Shown: positions 1 to 7,615 of the stretch, one piece after another
Position numbering within the stretch: position 1 is the first letter of the stretch
Layout of the letters: every line of letters begins with the position of its first letter
From: Kluyvera ascorbata_C
GTDB lineage: Bacteria; Pseudomonadota; Gammaproteobacteria; Enterobacterales; Enterobacteriaceae
Assembly: GCF_044197065.1 (NCBI RefSeq)
Contig: NZ_JBIQOI010000017.1
Coordinates: 1-26,284 of the forward strand
Length of the DNA: 26,284 bases
Reading direction: 5' to 3'
Translations under genes and position numbers: made by a program
The notes under the pieces: model-generated
Told to the model about the DNA's origin: nothing
What the model saw: the letters and a program-made list of their open reading frames with translations, nothing else
The model's database searches: none

Positions 1-3
1 AGT

Positions 4-29
4 GCAACACGGCTTTCGCTCACTGTTGC
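4..29 (-). promoter_or_regulatory. rRNA leader boxB-like hairpin
   Basis: On the minus strand GCAACA at 29-24 pairs with TGTTGC at 9-4 around a short loop, just downstream of rrn P2. This is the position of the boxB hairpin in enterobacterial rRNA leaders, which lies immediately before the boxA antitermination sequence. The boxA itself would lie beyond the left edge and cannot be seen. The call rests on position and pairing, not on a protein-binding consensus. Confidence 0.7.
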
Positions 30-39
30 GAGGTGGCGT

Positions 40-67
40 ATATTACGCTTTCCTCTTTCAGAGTCAA
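40..67 (-). promoter_or_regulatory. rRNA operon promoter P2 (leftward)
   Basis: The minus strand reads TTGACT (67-62), a 16-base spacer, then TAATAT (45-40) followed by ACGCC. This is the usual form of an rrn P2 promoter in enterobacteria. Transcription would start near position 33 and run out of the left edge into a 16S rRNA gene that is not in the window. Confidence 0.88.
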
Positions 68-140
68 CCCTCATTTTCAGGTTTTTCTCTTCAACTGAAC
101 CGGCTAGTTAGTGTGAAGTAATTCACGTTTGCCGTCTCAG

Positions 141-201
141 TGGGTGCGCATTATAGGGAACTTTGTTTTTCACACAACCCCTTTTCTCACTTTTTTTTCT
201 A
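141..201 (-). promoter_or_regulatory. rRNA operon promoter P1 with UP element (leftward)
   Basis: The minus strand shows TTGTGT (177-172), a 16-base spacer and a perfect TATAAT (155-150), followed by a GC-rich discriminator GCGC and a likely start at 141 (A). The bases at 201-181, which correspond to about -60 to -40, form an A-rich UP element for the alpha C-terminal domain. The short spacer and GC-rich discriminator are the features that make rrn P1 sensitive to ppGpp and initiating nucleotide levels. FIS sites are expected further upstream (about 205-290), but I could not place them with confidence. By synteny with yrdA this is the rrnD promoter. Confidence 0.9.
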
Positions 202-328
202 AGTGTCGCTTTTTCACACTTTTTGCGCTGTAAGTGCGCAATTTGCTTAAATTTTGAGATGAGAAACACGCAGATTGGGTCGATAATGGGAAGAAATCTC
301 ATTATGACACCGTTTTAAAGAGGTAAAC

Positions 329-883
329 ATGTCTGCCGTTTTACGCCGCTATAAAGATTTATTCCCCGTCATCGGCGATCGCGTGATGATCGACGATTCC
401 AGCGTTATCGTTGGCGACGTTCGTTTAGCCGATGATGTCAGCATCTGGCCACTGGTAGCTGCACGCGGTGACGTTAACTACATTCAGATTGGTGCGCGCA
501 GCAATATCCAGGATGGCAGCGTCCTTCACGTCACGCATAAATCAGCGAAAAACCCAGAAGGAAACCCGCTGATCGTTGGCGAGGATGTCACGGTCGGACA
601 TAAGGTCATGCTACACGGCTGCACTATCGGTAACCGCGTACTCGTGGGGATGGGTTCTATATTGCTTGATGGTGTAGTAGTAGAAAACGATGTGATGATT
701 GGCGCCGGTAGCCTGGTTCCACAGCATAAGCGCCTGGAGAGTGGCTATCTTTATCTGGGAAGCCCAGTTAAGCAGATCCGTCCGTTGAAAGAGGCCGAAC
801 TCGAAGGGCTACGCTATTCGGCCAATAACTATGTGAAGTGGAAAAACGACTATCTGGATCAGGACAACCAAACCCAGCCGTGA
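329..883 (+). CDS. yrdA: Gamma-class carbonic anhydrase-like hexapeptide protein YrdA
   Basis: The 184-residue product is a left-handed beta-helix (hexapeptide repeat) protein of the gamma carbonic anhydrase family. Candidate zinc ligands are His67 or His70, His91 and His96, with the GHKVMLH motif at 90-96 giving the typical five-residue spacing. ARGD at 45-48 is the conserved arginine segment. The active trimer would carry metal at subunit interfaces. Carbonic anhydrase activity in E. coli YrdA itself is uncertain, so the enzymatic role is inferred from the family. The ATG at 329 has a good Shine-Dalgarno (AAAGAGGT). The gene is divergent from the rRNA promoter, and its 3' end overlaps that of yrdB by 25 bases on the other strand. 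Confidence 0.93.
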   Translation: MSAVLRRYKDLFPVIGDRVMIDDSSVIVGDVRLADDVSIWPLVAARGDVNYIQIGARSNIQDGSVLHVTHKSAKNPEGNPLIVGEDVTVGHKVMLHGCTIGNRVLVGMGSILLDGVVVENDVMIGAGSLVPQHKRLESGYLYLGSPVKQIRPLKEAELEGLRYSANNYVKWKNDYLDQDNQTQP

Positions 884-1116
884 TTGTCTTCCTGCTGCTC
901 ACGAATAAGGTCGCTGGCTTCTTCTTCCAGATCCCAGCGATTCTCACGAAATAACGATAACCACTGTTGGGGTTGCTCTCCACCAAATCGGTGCGTCAGG
1001 GCATCGGCCCTGAGTGCACACATGAGCTGCATACCATTTACCAGCGCCGGGAAGCAGACCGCCTGTAGATCCTCTCGCCATTCCTCTCGCTCGGGAAACT
1101 GAATAGCCTGATTCAT
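859..1116 (-). CDS. yrdB: Small conserved protein YrdB
   Basis: The 85-residue acidic protein matches YrdB (DUF1488 family) in length and in its start MNQAIQFPEREEW and end DNHGWVWLS. No function is established. The start ATG overlaps the aroE stop as ATGA (1116-1113), so translation is probably coupled to aroE and this is the last gene of the dprA-to-yrdB run. The last 25 bases overlap the end of yrdA on the opposite strand. Confidence 0.9.
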   Translation of the reverse strand: MNQAIQFPEREEWREDLQAVCFPALVNGMQLMCALRADALTHRFGGEQPQQWLSLFRENRWDLEEEASDLIREQQEDNHGWVWLS

Positions 1117-1931
1117 ACGCCCAACTCGCGCTTAAGAGAAGCAATGACCGGCTCAACGTTTGGCAGAATACCGTGCCACAGTAAAACGGCATGCGCCGCT
1201 TGCCCCACCAGCATGCCTAGCCCGTCGGCATAGCGTTTTGCACCGTGCTGAACACACCATGCCAGAAAGGCTGTATCTCCTTTCTGATAGAACATGTCAT
1301 AACAGCAAACATGGCTATTAATCAGCGAAGCAGGGATGGGCGGCGTCTCCCCGCCGATACCGCTGGAGGTGGCATTAATAATAAGGTCAAACTCATGCCC
1401 TGAAAGTTCAGACATCGCCTGCGCGCTCACACTGCCCGTATGGCAGAATAGCTCGGCTAGCGTCTGCGCCCGGGCATGCGTACGGTTGGTAATGGTCACA
1501 TTGCAGTCTAAAGAGAGTAGTGGGAGTAGCACGCCACGGGCGGCACCACCAGCACCAATAAGCAGCACGCGATAGCCCGGTTTAATCAGCCTCAGTCGTT
1601 CAAGGTCGCTCAACAGACCAATCCCGTCGGTGTTATCCCCAAGAATGCGCCCGTCATCAAGACGCTTAAGGGTGTTGACCGCTCCCGCCAGCGCTGCACG
1701 CTCCGTCAATTCATCTGCGCGGGCAAACGCCTCCTCTTTAAAAGGAACGGTGACATTTGCCCCTTTTCCCCCCTGCTGGAAAAAGGTTTCCAGGATTTCA
1801 ACGAAACCATCCAGCGGTGCCAACATGCGCCCGTAAGGGTGAGTAATGCTCAGCTGTTCAGCAAACTGCTGATGAATGAATGGCGACTTGCTGTGCGCTA
1901 TCGGGTTACCAAAAACAACGTAGCTTTCCAC
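1113..1931 (-). CDS. aroE: Shikimate 5-dehydrogenase (NADP)
   Basis: AroE reduces 3-dehydroshikimate to shikimate with NADPH in the chorismate pathway. The 272-residue length is normal for AroE. The substrate-binding residues are present: SKS at 14-16, catalytic Lys65 in NVTVPFK, Asn86 in AGAVNT and Asp102 in NTDG. The dinucleotide loop GAGGA is at 126-130. The start lies only three bases after the tsaC stop, and the stop overlaps yrdB. These are signs of one transcription unit. This is AroE rather than the paralogue YdiB, judged from the genomic setting and the motif spacing. Confidence 0.97.
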   Translation of the reverse strand: MESYVVFGNPIAHSKSPFIHQQFAEQLSITHPYGRMLAPLDGFVEILETFFQQGGKGANVTVPFKEEAFARADELTERAALAGAVNTLKRLDDGRILGDNTDGIGLLSDLERLRLIKPGYRVLLIGAGGAARGVLLPLLSLDCNVTITNRTHARAQTLAELFCHTGSVSAQAMSELSGHEFDLIINATSSGIGGETPPIPASLINSHVCCYDMFYQKGDTAFLAWCVQHGAKRYADGLGMLVGQAAHAVLLWHGILPNVEPVIASLKRELGV

Positions 1932-1934
1932 GGT

Positions 1935-2507
1935 TTACCCCTGGCGGAAACGTTCGCCCGTCAGGGCATCAAGGATTTCAGATGGATTGAGACGGCCACC
2001 CGTTGGCGCATCAACCACCGGGAAGTTATCGCCAAACTGCGCAAGCACTTCTGCGGTTGTTCGGCACGGTGGCTGCCCCGTCAGATTGGCGCTGGTAGAA
2101 ACCAACGGTTTACCGTAAGCCTCGCAGAGTGCAATCACCACCGGGTGATCCGTGACGCGAACGGCCAACGAGCTAAAGCGACCGGTCAGCCAGTCTGGCG
2201 TGGTTGATTTCGCTGGGAAAACGAAGGTCACCGGACCTGGCCAGCGCGCAAACACGGTGGCGCGCTGCTCATCGGTCAGCATGCTGTCATCAATATAAGG
2301 TTTAAGTTGTTCGAAGCTTGCAGCAATAAGGATGAGACCTTTATCTACCGGGCGCTGTTTCAGCGCCAGCAGGCTCATGACGGCTTCTTCACTATCGGGA
2401 TCGCAACCGACGCCAAATACGGCTTCAGTTGGATAAGCGATGACTTCTTTATTATTCAGAGCTACAACCGCACGCTGTACGGCCTCTGATGGCAGGTTTT
2501 TATTCAC
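1935..2507 (-). CDS. tsaC: Threonylcarbamoyl-AMP synthase TsaC
   Basis: TsaC (YrdC/RimN family) makes threonylcarbamoyl-AMP from threonine, bicarbonate and ATP. This is the first step of the t6A37 modification of tRNAs that read ANN codons. From a GTG start at 2507 the product is 190 residues, the usual single-domain length, with a Lys50-Arg52-Lys56 cluster (KQRPVDK), SLAVR at 113-117 and STSAN at 137-141. A longer in-frame reading from 2552 adds 15 residues with no family counterpart. The GTG start overlaps the yrdD stop by eight bases (GTGAATAA) and has only a weak Shine-Dalgarno, which suggests translational coupling to yrdD. Confidence 0.95.
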   Translation of the reverse strand: MNKNLPSEAVQRAVVALNNKEVIAYPTEAVFGVGCDPDSEEAVMSLLALKQRPVDKGLILIAASFEQLKPYIDDSMLTDEQRATVFARWPGPVTFVFPAKSTTPDWLTGRFSSLAVRVTDHPVVIALCEAYGKPLVSTSANLTGQPPCRTTAEVLAQFGDNFPVVDAPTGGRLNPSEILDALTGERFRQG

Positions 2508-3054
2508 TGATTTGTTTCGCCGGTACCGGCTTTCCACATTGTTTACTGGCACAAAAGCGTTTTACGCCCTGCGCCGTTTTCTTTTCGATAAGCAGCGGGT
2601 AATGGCACTCGGGGCATTCCCCCGCTACCGGTGTGAAGTTAATGACAAACTGACAATCCGGATAGCGATCGCAGGAATGGAAGTTTTTGCCATAACGAGA
2701 ACGGCGCTGCACCAGGTGACCTTGTTGGCACGCGGGACAGACGATGGCCGTTTCATCTGGCTTATCAATAACCTCTGTGTGATCACATTCAGGATACTGA
2801 CTGCACCCGATGAACATGCCAAAACGCCCCTGGCGCAACACCAGCACGGCGCCACACTTAGGACAAGACTGCCCCTCCAGAATTTTGACGATATGTCCGT
2901 CCGCCTGACTTTTCAGGGGACGAACGTAATCGCATTCCGGATAATGGGAACAGCCAAGAAACGGCCCGTGTTTACCGGACCGTATGACCAGTTCGGCCCC
3001 GCACTGTGGGCAGGGCTCGTGTTTAGGCACCGTAAACAGTGCTGATTTGACCAT
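2500..3054 (-). CDS. yrdD: Zinc-ribbon protein YrdD (topoisomerase IA C-terminal-like)
   Basis: The 184-residue protein consists of four tandem zinc-ribbon units: CPQCG...CSHYPEC, CPKCG...CSQYPEC, CPACQ...CDRYPDC and CPECH...CASKQC. These resemble the zinc-binding C-terminal repeats of bacterial topoisomerase I, but no catalytic toprim or tyrosine domain is attached. Binding of single-stranded nucleic acid is the natural guess. No function is established for this family. The ATG at 3054 follows AAGAG and aligns with the known N-terminus. An upstream in-frame start at 3072 would add six residues and is less likely. The gene sits between smg and tsaC in the same run. Confidence 0.92.
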   Translation of the reverse strand: MVKSALFTVPKHEPCPQCGAELVIRSGKHGPFLGCSHYPECDYVRPLKSQADGHIVKILEGQSCPKCGAVLVLRQGRFGMFIGCSQYPECDHTEVIDKPDETAIVCPACQQGHLVQRRSRYGKNFHSCDRYPDCQFVINFTPVAGECPECHYPLLIEKKTAQGVKRFCASKQCGKPVPAKQISE

Positions 3055-3080
3055 AACAACTCTTGATGCCACAAAATGAA

Positions 3081-3554
3081 TTAATGCAGCATACCTTCAT
3101 TCGTCTCGAAGAGTAATTCTTCCATTTGTTGATAGGCGTTTTCGCAGCCCGGAAGATTGAATAAGACCATCAAAATGACCCATTTCAGCTCTTCTAGTTC
3201 AAATTCGGCTGTATCTAACGCCATGACGCGTTCAATAACCATTTCCCGCGTTTCGAGGTTCAGCACCTGAATCTGCTCAAGGAATAACAGGAATCCCCGG
3301 CAGCTGGCATCCAGTCGTTGGCTCTCTTCCTCGGTAAAAATACGCACGGAGAGAGGATCGGACGCAAGCTGCATCGGTTCTACGAGGCCTTCCTGATAGT
3401 CGGCGAGCTTTTCCAGCCATATCAGCGCGTTGAAGATGTCTTCACGTTCGAACCCTGCATCGGAGAGATCCCGAGTGAGTTTGTCCTGATCTACGCGCAT
3501 GTCTGTTTCGGTATGGATGTAGGTCTCAAACAAATACATTAGTACGTCGAACAT
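3081..3554 (-). CDS. smg: Smg family protein (DUF494)
   Basis: The 157-residue, strongly acidic, mainly helical protein matches Smg in length and at both ends (MFDVLMYLFETYIHTE to NEGMLH). No biochemical function is established. The family is regularly found directly after dprA, and here its first 29 bases lie inside the 3' end of dprA in another frame. That arrangement implies coupled expression. The gap to yrdD is 26 bases. Confidence 0.93.
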   Translation of the reverse strand: MFDVLMYLFETYIHTETDMRVDQDKLTRDLSDAGFEREDIFNALIWLEKLADYQEGLVEPMQLASDPLSVRIFTEEESQRLDASCRGFLLFLEQIQVLNLETREMVIERVMALDTAEFELEELKWVILMVLFNLPGCENAYQQMEELLFETNEGMLH

Positions 3555-4650
3555 GGCCTGCCCTCCTTAATCGGACATAGCCGCCGGGTACAGCTGCGAT
3601 CCACCCTGCTAACTCCAGTTCAAGTAGCTGAGCCACGGTTACTGGCACAGGTTGGCCGGCACGTTCAGCGACGACGTCAACAGGTGTTACCTCATCTCCT
3701 ACGTTAGCCAGGAGCTCAGGAAATGGCAATGCTACACATTCCTTATCTGTGCAATTATTTATCATTTCTGGCTTATCGGGCATATGTCTGTTTAATTCGG
3801 GAAAAAGCGCCAGAAAATCCTCAGTTTCCGTTACAGCTATGGCGCCCTGCTTGATAAGCCAATGCGGCCCTTCCATGCCCGGGTTACCCAGCGGCCCAGG
3901 GAGCGCATAAACCTCTCGCCCCTGCTCCAGAGCGCATCGCGCGGTAACCAATGAACCACTGCGCAACGCCGCTTCCACCACCAATACGCCGCGGCTTAGC
4001 CCGCTAATAATCCGATTGCGACGAGGAAAGTTGTAAGGAGCAGGCGTGGCGTTCAGCGAGAACTCTGACACCAGCGCCCCCCCGCGCTCAACAATATTAT
4101 CGGCAAGCGCCCTGTGTCGATGAGGGTAAATGTGATTCAGTCCGCTCCCGAGGACCGCGACCGTTTTACCGTCAGCTAGTAAGGCACTTCGATGTGCAAC
4201 ACCGTCGATACCCAATGCAAGACCACTTGTAATAGTGACCCCAAGATGTGCCAACGCCTCACAAAAATAACGCCCCCACCGTTCGCCATAATGCGAATGC
4301 TGACGACTGCCGACGACGGCAAGCTGGGGTGTGCTGAGCAGCGCCAGACTCCCCCGCACGCACAGTACCGCAGGATAATCACGGATAGCGCGAAGCGGAG
4401 CAGGATAATAGGGAGAATCCGCAAACAGCAAATGGTTGCCCGGCGTTGCGAGCCACGCGACGGCTGACGTCATATCCGCTGAGGTTAAAGAGAAAAAGCG
4501 TTCAGTCTGTTTGACACTTAACCCCAACAGATGAAGCGTCTGACGGGTAATTTCGCGTGCCTGGCGAAGCGCACACATGACCTGCAGCATCTCATCGCCG
4601 TATAAATCATTTACCTTCACCAGCCGGAAGGCTATCTCTTCTGGCGACAT
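3526..4650 (-). CDS. dprA: DNA processing protein DprA (Smf)
   Basis: DprA binds incoming single-stranded DNA and loads RecA during natural transformation. In enterobacteria that are not known to be competent its everyday role is unclear. The 374-residue protein has an N-terminal helical region (about 1-75), a Rossmann-like DprA fold with VVGSR at 112-116, SGLALGIDGVAH at 142-153 and FPRRNRIISGLS at 208-219, and a C-terminal winged-helix domain (about 318-374). The segment around residues 288-305, between the core and C-terminal domain, is a low-conservation linker encoded by AT-richer DNA near 3735-3790. The gene is divergent from def and is the first gene of the leftward run. Confidence 0.95.
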   Translation of the reverse strand: MSPEEIAFRLVKVNDLYGDEMLQVMCALRQAREITRQTLHLLGLSVKQTERFFSLTSADMTSAVAWLATPGNHLLFADSPYYPAPLRAIRDYPAVLCVRGSLALLSTPQLAVVGSRQHSHYGERWGRYFCEALAHLGVTITSGLALGIDGVAHRSALLADGKTVAVLGSGLNHIYPHRHRALADNIVERGGALVSEFSLNATPAPYNFPRRNRIISGLSRGVLVVEAALRSGSLVTARCALEQGREVYALPGPLGNPGMEGPHWLIKQGAIAVTETEDFLALFPELNRHMPDKPEMINNCTDKECVALPFPELLANVGDEVTPVDVVAERAGQPVPVTVAQLLELELAGWIAAVPGGYVRLRRAGHVRRTNVFV

Positions 4651-4704
4651 CCTTTCCCCCTTGCCACATGCGGCACCAGCAATCCTTGCGATTGGTCAGT
4701 GATG

Positions 4705-4734
4705 CTGTCAATTAGAGGGGGTTTTGTCTAGAAT
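4705..4734 (+). promoter_or_regulatory. Probable promoter of def-fmt
   Basis: CTGTCA (4705-4710) and TAGAAT (4729-4734) are separated by 18 bases, 45 bases before the def start. The match is moderate and no experiment supports it. The dprA promoter must lie in the same 129-base divergent gap, but I could not place it. Confidence 0.5.
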
Positions 4735-4779
4735 AGAGGTAATAATCTTTCCTACTCCTGAACAGAACTCTGGATATTT

Positions 4780-5289
4780 ATGGCAGTTTTGCAAGTGTTA
4801 CATATCCCGGACGAGCGTCTTCGCAAAGTCGCTGCTCCGGTAAAAGAAGTGAATGAAGAAATTCAGCGAATTGTCGACGATATGTTCGAGACAATGTACG
4901 CCGAGGAAGGTATTGGTCTCGCGGCAACGCAGGTGGATATCCATCAACGCATCATCGTTATCGATGTTTCTGAAAATCGTGACGAACAGTTGGTGCTAAT
5001 CAACCCTGAGCTGTTGGAAAAAGATGGCGATACCGGGATTGAAGAAGGTTGCCTGTCCATCCCAGAACAGCGTGCGCTGGTGCCACGTGCCGAACGCGTA
5101 AAAATTCGCGCTCTCGACCGCAATGGCAACCCGTTTGAGCTCGAGGCTGACGGCCTGCTGGCTATCTGTATTCAGCACGAGATGGACCACCTGGTCGGTA
5201 AGCTGTTTATCGATTATCTTTCTCCGTTAAAACAGCAACGTATTCGTCAGAAAGTTGAGAAACTGGATCGCCTGAACGCGCGTGCCTAA
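4780..5289 (+). CDS. def: Peptide deformylase
   Basis: Def removes the formyl group from the initiator methionine of new proteins as they leave the ribosome. The three family motifs are complete: GIGLAATQ at 44-51, EEGCLS with metal ligand Cys91, and HEMDH at 133-137 giving ligands His133 and His137 and catalytic Glu134. The length of 169 residues is typical for the type I enzyme. It is followed after 14 bases by fmt, which adds the formyl group that Def later removes. Confidence 0.98.
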   Translation: MAVLQVLHIPDERLRKVAAPVKEVNEEIQRIVDDMFETMYAEEGIGLAATQVDIHQRIIVIDVSENRDEQLVLINPELLEKDGDTGIEEGCLSIPEQRALVPRAERVKIRALDRNGNPFELEADGLLAICIQHEMDHLVGKLFIDYLSPLKQQRIRQKVEKLDRLNARA

Positions 5290-5303
5290 GGATAAGGATT
5301 AAC

Positions 5304-6251
5304 GTGTCAGATTCACTACGTATTATTTTTGCGGGTACCCCTGACTTTGCAGCGCGTCATCTTGACGCGCTGTTGTCGTCTGGGCACCAGGTCGTTGGCG
5401 TATTTACCCAGCCAGACCGCCCTGCCGGTCGCGGTAAGAAGCTGATGCCGAGCCCGGTTAAAGTATTGGCCGAAGAGAAAGGCATTCCGGTATTCCAGCC
5501 GGTCTCGCTGCGCCCTGAAGAAAACCAGAAGCTGGTATCAGACCTGCAAGCTGACCTGATGGTCGTGGTCGCCTATGGGCTTATCCTGCCAAAAGCCGTA
5601 CTGGCTATGCCGCGCCTTGGCTGCATCAACGTTCACGGTTCTCTGCTGCCACGCTGGCGCGGCGCCGCGCCTATTCAGCGTTCGCTGTGGGCAGGTGATA
5701 CGGAAACCGGTGTGACCATTATGCAGATGGATGTTGGCCTGGATACGGGTGATATGCTGCATAAGCTCTCTTGCCCAATTACTGCTGAAGATACCAGTGC
5801 GAGCCTTTACAACAAACTGGCAGAACTGGGTCCTCAGGGCTTACTCCATACGCTGCATCTACTAGCGACGGGTACTGCAAAGCCTGAAGTTCAGGATGAA
5901 ACGCTGGTCAGCTATGCCGAGAAGCTCAGCAAAGAAGAAGCACTTGTTGACTGGACGCTCAGCGCCGCGCAGCTCGAGCGCTGCATCCGTGCCTTCAATC
6001 CGTGGCCAATGAGCTACATCGTCATTGATGAGCAGCCGGTGAAAATCTGGCAAGCAACGGTGATTGATAAACCGGCGGGAGCTGAGCCAGGCACCATCCT
6101 CGAAGCCACACGCCAGGGGATTCAGGTCGCGACTGGCGATGGGATACTAAACCTTATCTCGCTGCAACCTGCGGGTAAGAAGGCGATGAGCGCGCAGGAT
6201 CTGCTGAACTCACGTCGGGAATGGTTTGTACCCGGCAACCGTCTACTCTGA
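5304..6251 (+). CDS. fmt: Methionyl-tRNA formyltransferase
   Basis: Fmt transfers a formyl group from 10-formyltetrahydrofolate to initiator Met-tRNA. The 315-residue protein has the N-terminal formyltransferase fold with catalytic Asn109, His111 (NVHGSLLPRWRGAAP) and Asp147, and a C-terminal tRNA-binding domain from about residue 205. The loop RPAGRGKK at 39-46 is the basic insertion that contacts the acceptor stem. Translation starts at GTG (5304), preceded by AAGGATAAGGATT, which agrees with the usual N-terminus MSDSLRIIFAGTPDFA. It is cotranscribed with def. Confidence 0.97.
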   Translation: MSDSLRIIFAGTPDFAARHLDALLSSGHQVVGVFTQPDRPAGRGKKLMPSPVKVLAEEKGIPVFQPVSLRPEENQKLVSDLQADLMVVVAYGLILPKAVLAMPRLGCINVHGSLLPRWRGAAPIQRSLWAGDTETGVTIMQMDVGLDTGDMLHKLSCPITAEDTSASLYNKLAELGPQGLLHTLHLLATGTAKPEVQDETLVSYAEKLSKEEALVDWTLSAAQLERCIRAFNPWPMSYIVIDEQPVKIWQATVIDKPAGAEPGTILEATRQGIQVATGDGILNLISLQPAGKKAMSAQDLLNSRREWFVPGNRLL

Positions 6252-6270
6252 CGGTTCATACCTTTTAAAG

Positions 6271-6298
6271 CCCGGAGTCTCCGGGCATTTTTATTTTT
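6271..6298 (+). terminator. Terminator-like hairpin between fmt and rsmB
   Basis: CCCGGA (6271-6276) pairs with TCCGGG (6280-6285) around a three-base loop and is followed by the T-rich run ATTTTTATTTTTG. It looks like an intrinsic terminator for def-fmt. The U tract ends only seven bases before the rsmB start, so rsmB depends either on read-through or on a promoter I cannot see. Confidence 0.7.
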
Positions 6299-6304
6299 GC
6301 GGTT

Positions 6305-7594
6305 ATGAAAAAACATTTTAATTTACGCAGTATGGCGGCTCAGGCCGTAGAACAGGTCGTCGAAAAGGGACAGTCGTTGAGCAACGTGCTGCCCGCATTG
6401 CAGCAGAAAGTTGCCGACAAAGACAAAGCACTGCTGCAGGAGCTTTGCTTCGGCGTGCTTCGTACGCTCTCTCAGCTTGAGTGGATGATCCAGCAACTGA
6501 TGGAACGCCCAATGACGGGCAAACAGCGCACCGTTCACTACCTGATTATGGTCGGCTTCTATCAGTTACTGCATACCCGTATTCCACCGCACGCTGCGCT
6601 GGCCGAAACCGTTGAAGGCGCCGTGGTTATCAAACGTCCGCAGCTTAAGGGACTGATCAACGGAGTATTACGTCAGTTTCAACGTCGTCAGGAAGAGCTG
6701 CTTTCTGAGTTTTCGCAAAGCGAACTTCGCTTCCTGCACCCTTCCTGGCTGGTCAAACGCATCAAGAATGCCTATCCGCAGCAGTGGGAAGCCATTCTTG
6801 AGGCCAATAACCAACGTCCACCGATGTGGCTGCGCGTTAACCGTAATCACCATACCCGCGATGCTTGGTTAGCATTACTCACCGAAGCCGGCATGACCGG
6901 TTTCCCGCACCCGGACTATCCGGATGCCGTACGGCTGGAAACGCCTGCGTCGGTATTAGCTTTACCAGGCTTCGAGCAGGGCTGGGTTACCGTACAGGAT
7001 GCATCCGCTCAGGGTTGCATGCGCTATCTACAGCCGGAGAACGGTGAACAGATCCTCGACCTGTGCTGCGCGCCTGGGGGCAAGACCACCCATATTCTGG
7101 AGGTCGCACCACAGGCTGACGTGCTGGCCGTTGATGTTGATGAAAAGCGTCTGTCACGCGTTTACGACAACCTCAAGCGTCTTGGCATGAAAGCTACCGT
7201 TAAACAGGGCGATGGCCGTTATCCAGAGCAATGGTGCGACGAGCAGTTGTTCGACCGCATCCTGTTGGATGCGCCATGCTCTGCCACCGGGGTAATCCGT
7301 CGCCACCCTGACATCAAGTGGCTGCGCCGCGATCGCGATATCCCTGAGCTGGCTCAGCTGCAGGCTGAAATTCTCAACGCCACCTGGGCTCACCTGAAGC
7401 CGGGCGGTACGCTGGTTTATGCGACCTGCTCTATTTTACCGGAAGAGAACCAGCAGCAGATTGCGGCATTCCTGGCCCGCACACCAAATGCAACGTTGAG
7501 CGAAACAGGTACGCCTGAGTTACCTGGCCAACAAAATCTACCGGGTGCGGAAGAAGGCGATGGCTTCTTCTACGCTAAGCTAATCAAGAAGTGA
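6305..7594 (+). CDS. rsmB: 16S rRNA m5C967 methyltransferase RsmB
   Basis: RsmB methylates C967 of 16S rRNA with S-adenosylmethionine. The 429-residue protein has an N-terminal NusB-like RNA-binding domain (about 1-140), a linking region, and a C-terminal Rossmann methyltransferase domain. The SAM motif CAPGGKTTH lies at 255-263. The general-base/release cysteine Cys325 is in DAPCSATG, and the catalytic cysteine Cys375 is in ATCS. Residue 254, before the SAM loop, is Cys, giving LDLCCAPGGK. No clear Shine-Dalgarno precedes the ATG, only a T-rich stretch and GCGGTT. The gap to trkA is 21 bases. Confidence 0.97.
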   Translation: MKKHFNLRSMAAQAVEQVVEKGQSLSNVLPALQQKVADKDKALLQELCFGVLRTLSQLEWMIQQLMERPMTGKQRTVHYLIMVGFYQLLHTRIPPHAALAETVEGAVVIKRPQLKGLINGVLRQFQRRQEELLSEFSQSELRFLHPSWLVKRIKNAYPQQWEAILEANNQRPPMWLRVNRNHHTRDAWLALLTEAGMTGFPHPDYPDAVRLETPASVLALPGFEQGWVTVQDASAQGCMRYLQPENGEQILDLCCAPGGKTTHILEVAPQADVLAVDVDEKRLSRVYDNLKRLGMKATVKQGDGRYPEQWCDEQLFDRILLDAPCSATGVIRRHPDIKWLRRDRDIPELAQLQAEILNATWAHLKPGGTLVYATCSILPEENQQQIAAFLARTPNATLSETGTPELPGQQNLPGAEEGDGFFYAKLIKK

Positions 7595-7615
7595 TGAGAT
7601 AACGGGTCGCAACTG

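Noticed and set aside
2508..2552. N-terminal extension of tsaC by 15 residues
   Set aside because: The GTG at 2507 gives exactly the usual 190-residue protein, and the extra residues do not align with the family.
2440..3045. A 201-codon open frame on the plus strand
   Set aside because: It is antisense to yrdD and the start of tsaC, both of which have clear family matches.
3735..3790. AT-rich patch inside dprA as a sign of horizontal insertion
   Set aside because: The reading frame is continuous, protein length is standard, and the patch encodes the known variable linker before the C-terminal winged helix.
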